Assembly: GCA_021838985.1 (NCBI GenBank)
Contig: JAKCCC010000082.1
Location: 1-7,380, forward strand
Length of the DNA stretch: 7,380 bases
From: Planctomycetota bacterium
Lineage (GTDB): Bacteria; Planctomycetota; Phycisphaerae; WQYP01
Reading direction: 5' to 3'
Shown: positions 6,935-7,380 of the stretch, in pieces
Layout of the letters: the number at the start of each line of letters is the position of its first letter
Position numbering within the stretch: the first letter of the stretch is position 1
Made by a program: the position numbers and the translations under genes
Notes under the pieces: generated by a model
Databases searched by the model: none
The model's input: only the letters and a program-made list of their open reading frames with translations
What the model was told of the DNA's origin: nothing

Positions 6935-7008
6935 GGAACCGAAGAGAGGCCTTGAACTATTGCGTGCCATAGGGCGCCTTCTTATCACGCGCCCCGCAGG
7001 AGCTGGCC

Positions 7009-7026
7009 CCGGGTCACACGACCCGG
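7009..7026. repeat. Perfect 7-bp hairpin upstream of the pseudopilin
   Basis: CCGGGTC, ACAC loop, GACCCGG. No T tract follows on either strand, so it is not an intrinsic terminator. It may be part of a leader structure or an unrelated small palindrome. Confidence 0.55.
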
Positions 7027-7068
7027 TGTAAGCCCGCATCCACTGGGGTGAAACAAAGACCGTTTCCT

Positions 7069-7085
7069 CACGCGAAGCCGCGAAG
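7069..7085. repeat. CGCGAAG-type repeat, left arm of a 17-nt inverted pair
   Basis: CACGCGAAGCCGCGAAG is the exact reverse complement of 7183-7199. It is followed by a further CGCGAA unit (GGCCGCGAAAAC). Confidence 0.7.
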
Positions 7086-7174
7086 GCCGCGAAAACACCT
7101 TTTTCATGATCCCTTAAAATCCTTGCCGAGTTCACTTCGCTTCAACCATTGCCCCCGGGTTCTCTAATTCGTCC

Positions 7175-7199
7175 TTCGCGCTCTTCGCGGCTTCGCGTG
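7175..7199. repeat. CTTCGCG tandem units, right arm of the inverted pair
   Basis: Three CTTCGCG units lie in a row (CCTTCGCG, CTCTTCGCGG, CTTCGCGTG); the last 17 nt (7183-7199) pair exactly with 7069-7085 across a 97-bp gap. I recall such CTTCGCG runs from intergenic regions of Verrucomicrobiota and Planctomycetota. Confidence 0.65.
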
Positions 7200-7380
7200 C
7201 GCTGCCCATCAAGCGACTGCCACCTCCGCGGCGCCATGCTTCCGTGCACCGCGGCGATGGGGCGTCATGGTATCCCCGAGCCTCTACGCCACGGTTCTCC
7301 GTGCCCGTTCCCGTTTCGACGCATCGTCGATCGACGCGTCTCCGTGCCCCCGCGCCGCTTTACCACGCACTGCTCGTGGG

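Larger units (their letters stand above)
6707..7380. other. Gene-free, repeat-rich region upstream of the pseudopilin
   Basis: This stretch of 674 bp holds the direct repeats, palindromes, tandem repeats, hairpin and inverted pair listed separately. A minus-strand frame is open from the pseudopilin up to an ATG at 7135, but its translation is largely the repeats (VEPSPSTAG, LKILxPFLQEFP) and arginine-rich filler, so I do not treat it as coding. The remaining 7200-7380 part has short CTCCGTGCCC direct repeats and a 12-nt palindrome CGTCGATCGACG (7325-7336) but no gene that I can support on either strand. Confidence 0.6.

Noticed and set aside
6707..7135. N-terminal continuation of the pseudopilin frame up to an ATG at 7135 (586 residues in total)
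   Set aside because: The added residues are mostly translations of the palindromes and tandem repeats ([15 protein letters not shown]) plus the CGCGAAG repeat; no domain is visible, and two better ribosome sites lie downstream.
7088..7135. Possible promoter (TTGAAG and ATTTTAA on the minus strand at about 7100-7145)
   Set aside because: The match to -35/-10 consensus is poor and its spacing is uncertain; promoter rules for this lineage are not known well enough to support a call.
7236..7380. Plus-strand frame from an ATG at 7236, open to the window edge
   Set aside because: The 48 codons are rich in Arg, Pro and Cys and run through CTCCGTGCCC repeats; there is no ribosome site and nothing recognisable. 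It cannot be excluded because it meets the edge.

Overview
The window looks like a chromosomal segment from a GC-rich PVC-superphylum bacterium, most likely Verrucomicrobiota (Limisphaerales/Pedosphaera-like), with Planctomycetota or Lentisphaerota as alternatives. The clues are a pseudopilin of the large PVC type ([16 protein letters not shown] helix, CPSD motif, GQNVxFGDGHVxW box), a very large Tat-exported protein of unknown function, and small GC-rich palindromes and CGCGAAG-type repeats between genes. This assignment rests on recognised features, not on a database search.

All three genes lie on the minus strand, so the order of transcription is from high to low coordinates. At 6707-7380 there is a region with no convincing gene. 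It holds three copies of a 20-bp palindrome, an 18-bp tandem repeat, a duplicated 75-bp block carrying a ribosome binding site plus start codon, a 7-bp hairpin, and a 17-nt inverted repeat pair. It leads into a pseudopilin-like gene (5375-6706) that has an unusual 80-residue N-terminal extension. A 265-bp gap (5110-5374) follows, containing a decayed copy of the palindrome and an AT-rich patch.

Next is a 1197-residue Tat-signal protein (1516-5109). Its N-terminal third resembles a ThuA/class I glutamine-amidotransferase-like flavodoxin fold, its middle looks like a PHP metallohydrolase domain whose metal ligands are largely replaced, and its C-terminal part is an unrecognised beta-rich region. 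After 111 bp, in the same reading frame, comes a gene cut by the window edge (1-1404). It encodes an uncharacterised protein with the look of an (alpha/alpha) toroid followed by a beta-sandwich, as in polysaccharide lyases and related glycan enzymes.

The last two genes probably form a transcription unit. A role in recognising or processing a glycan is a reasonable guess from the toroid-plus-sandwich layout and the exported partner, but nothing in the window fixes a substrate. The pseudopilin is probably a separate unit.
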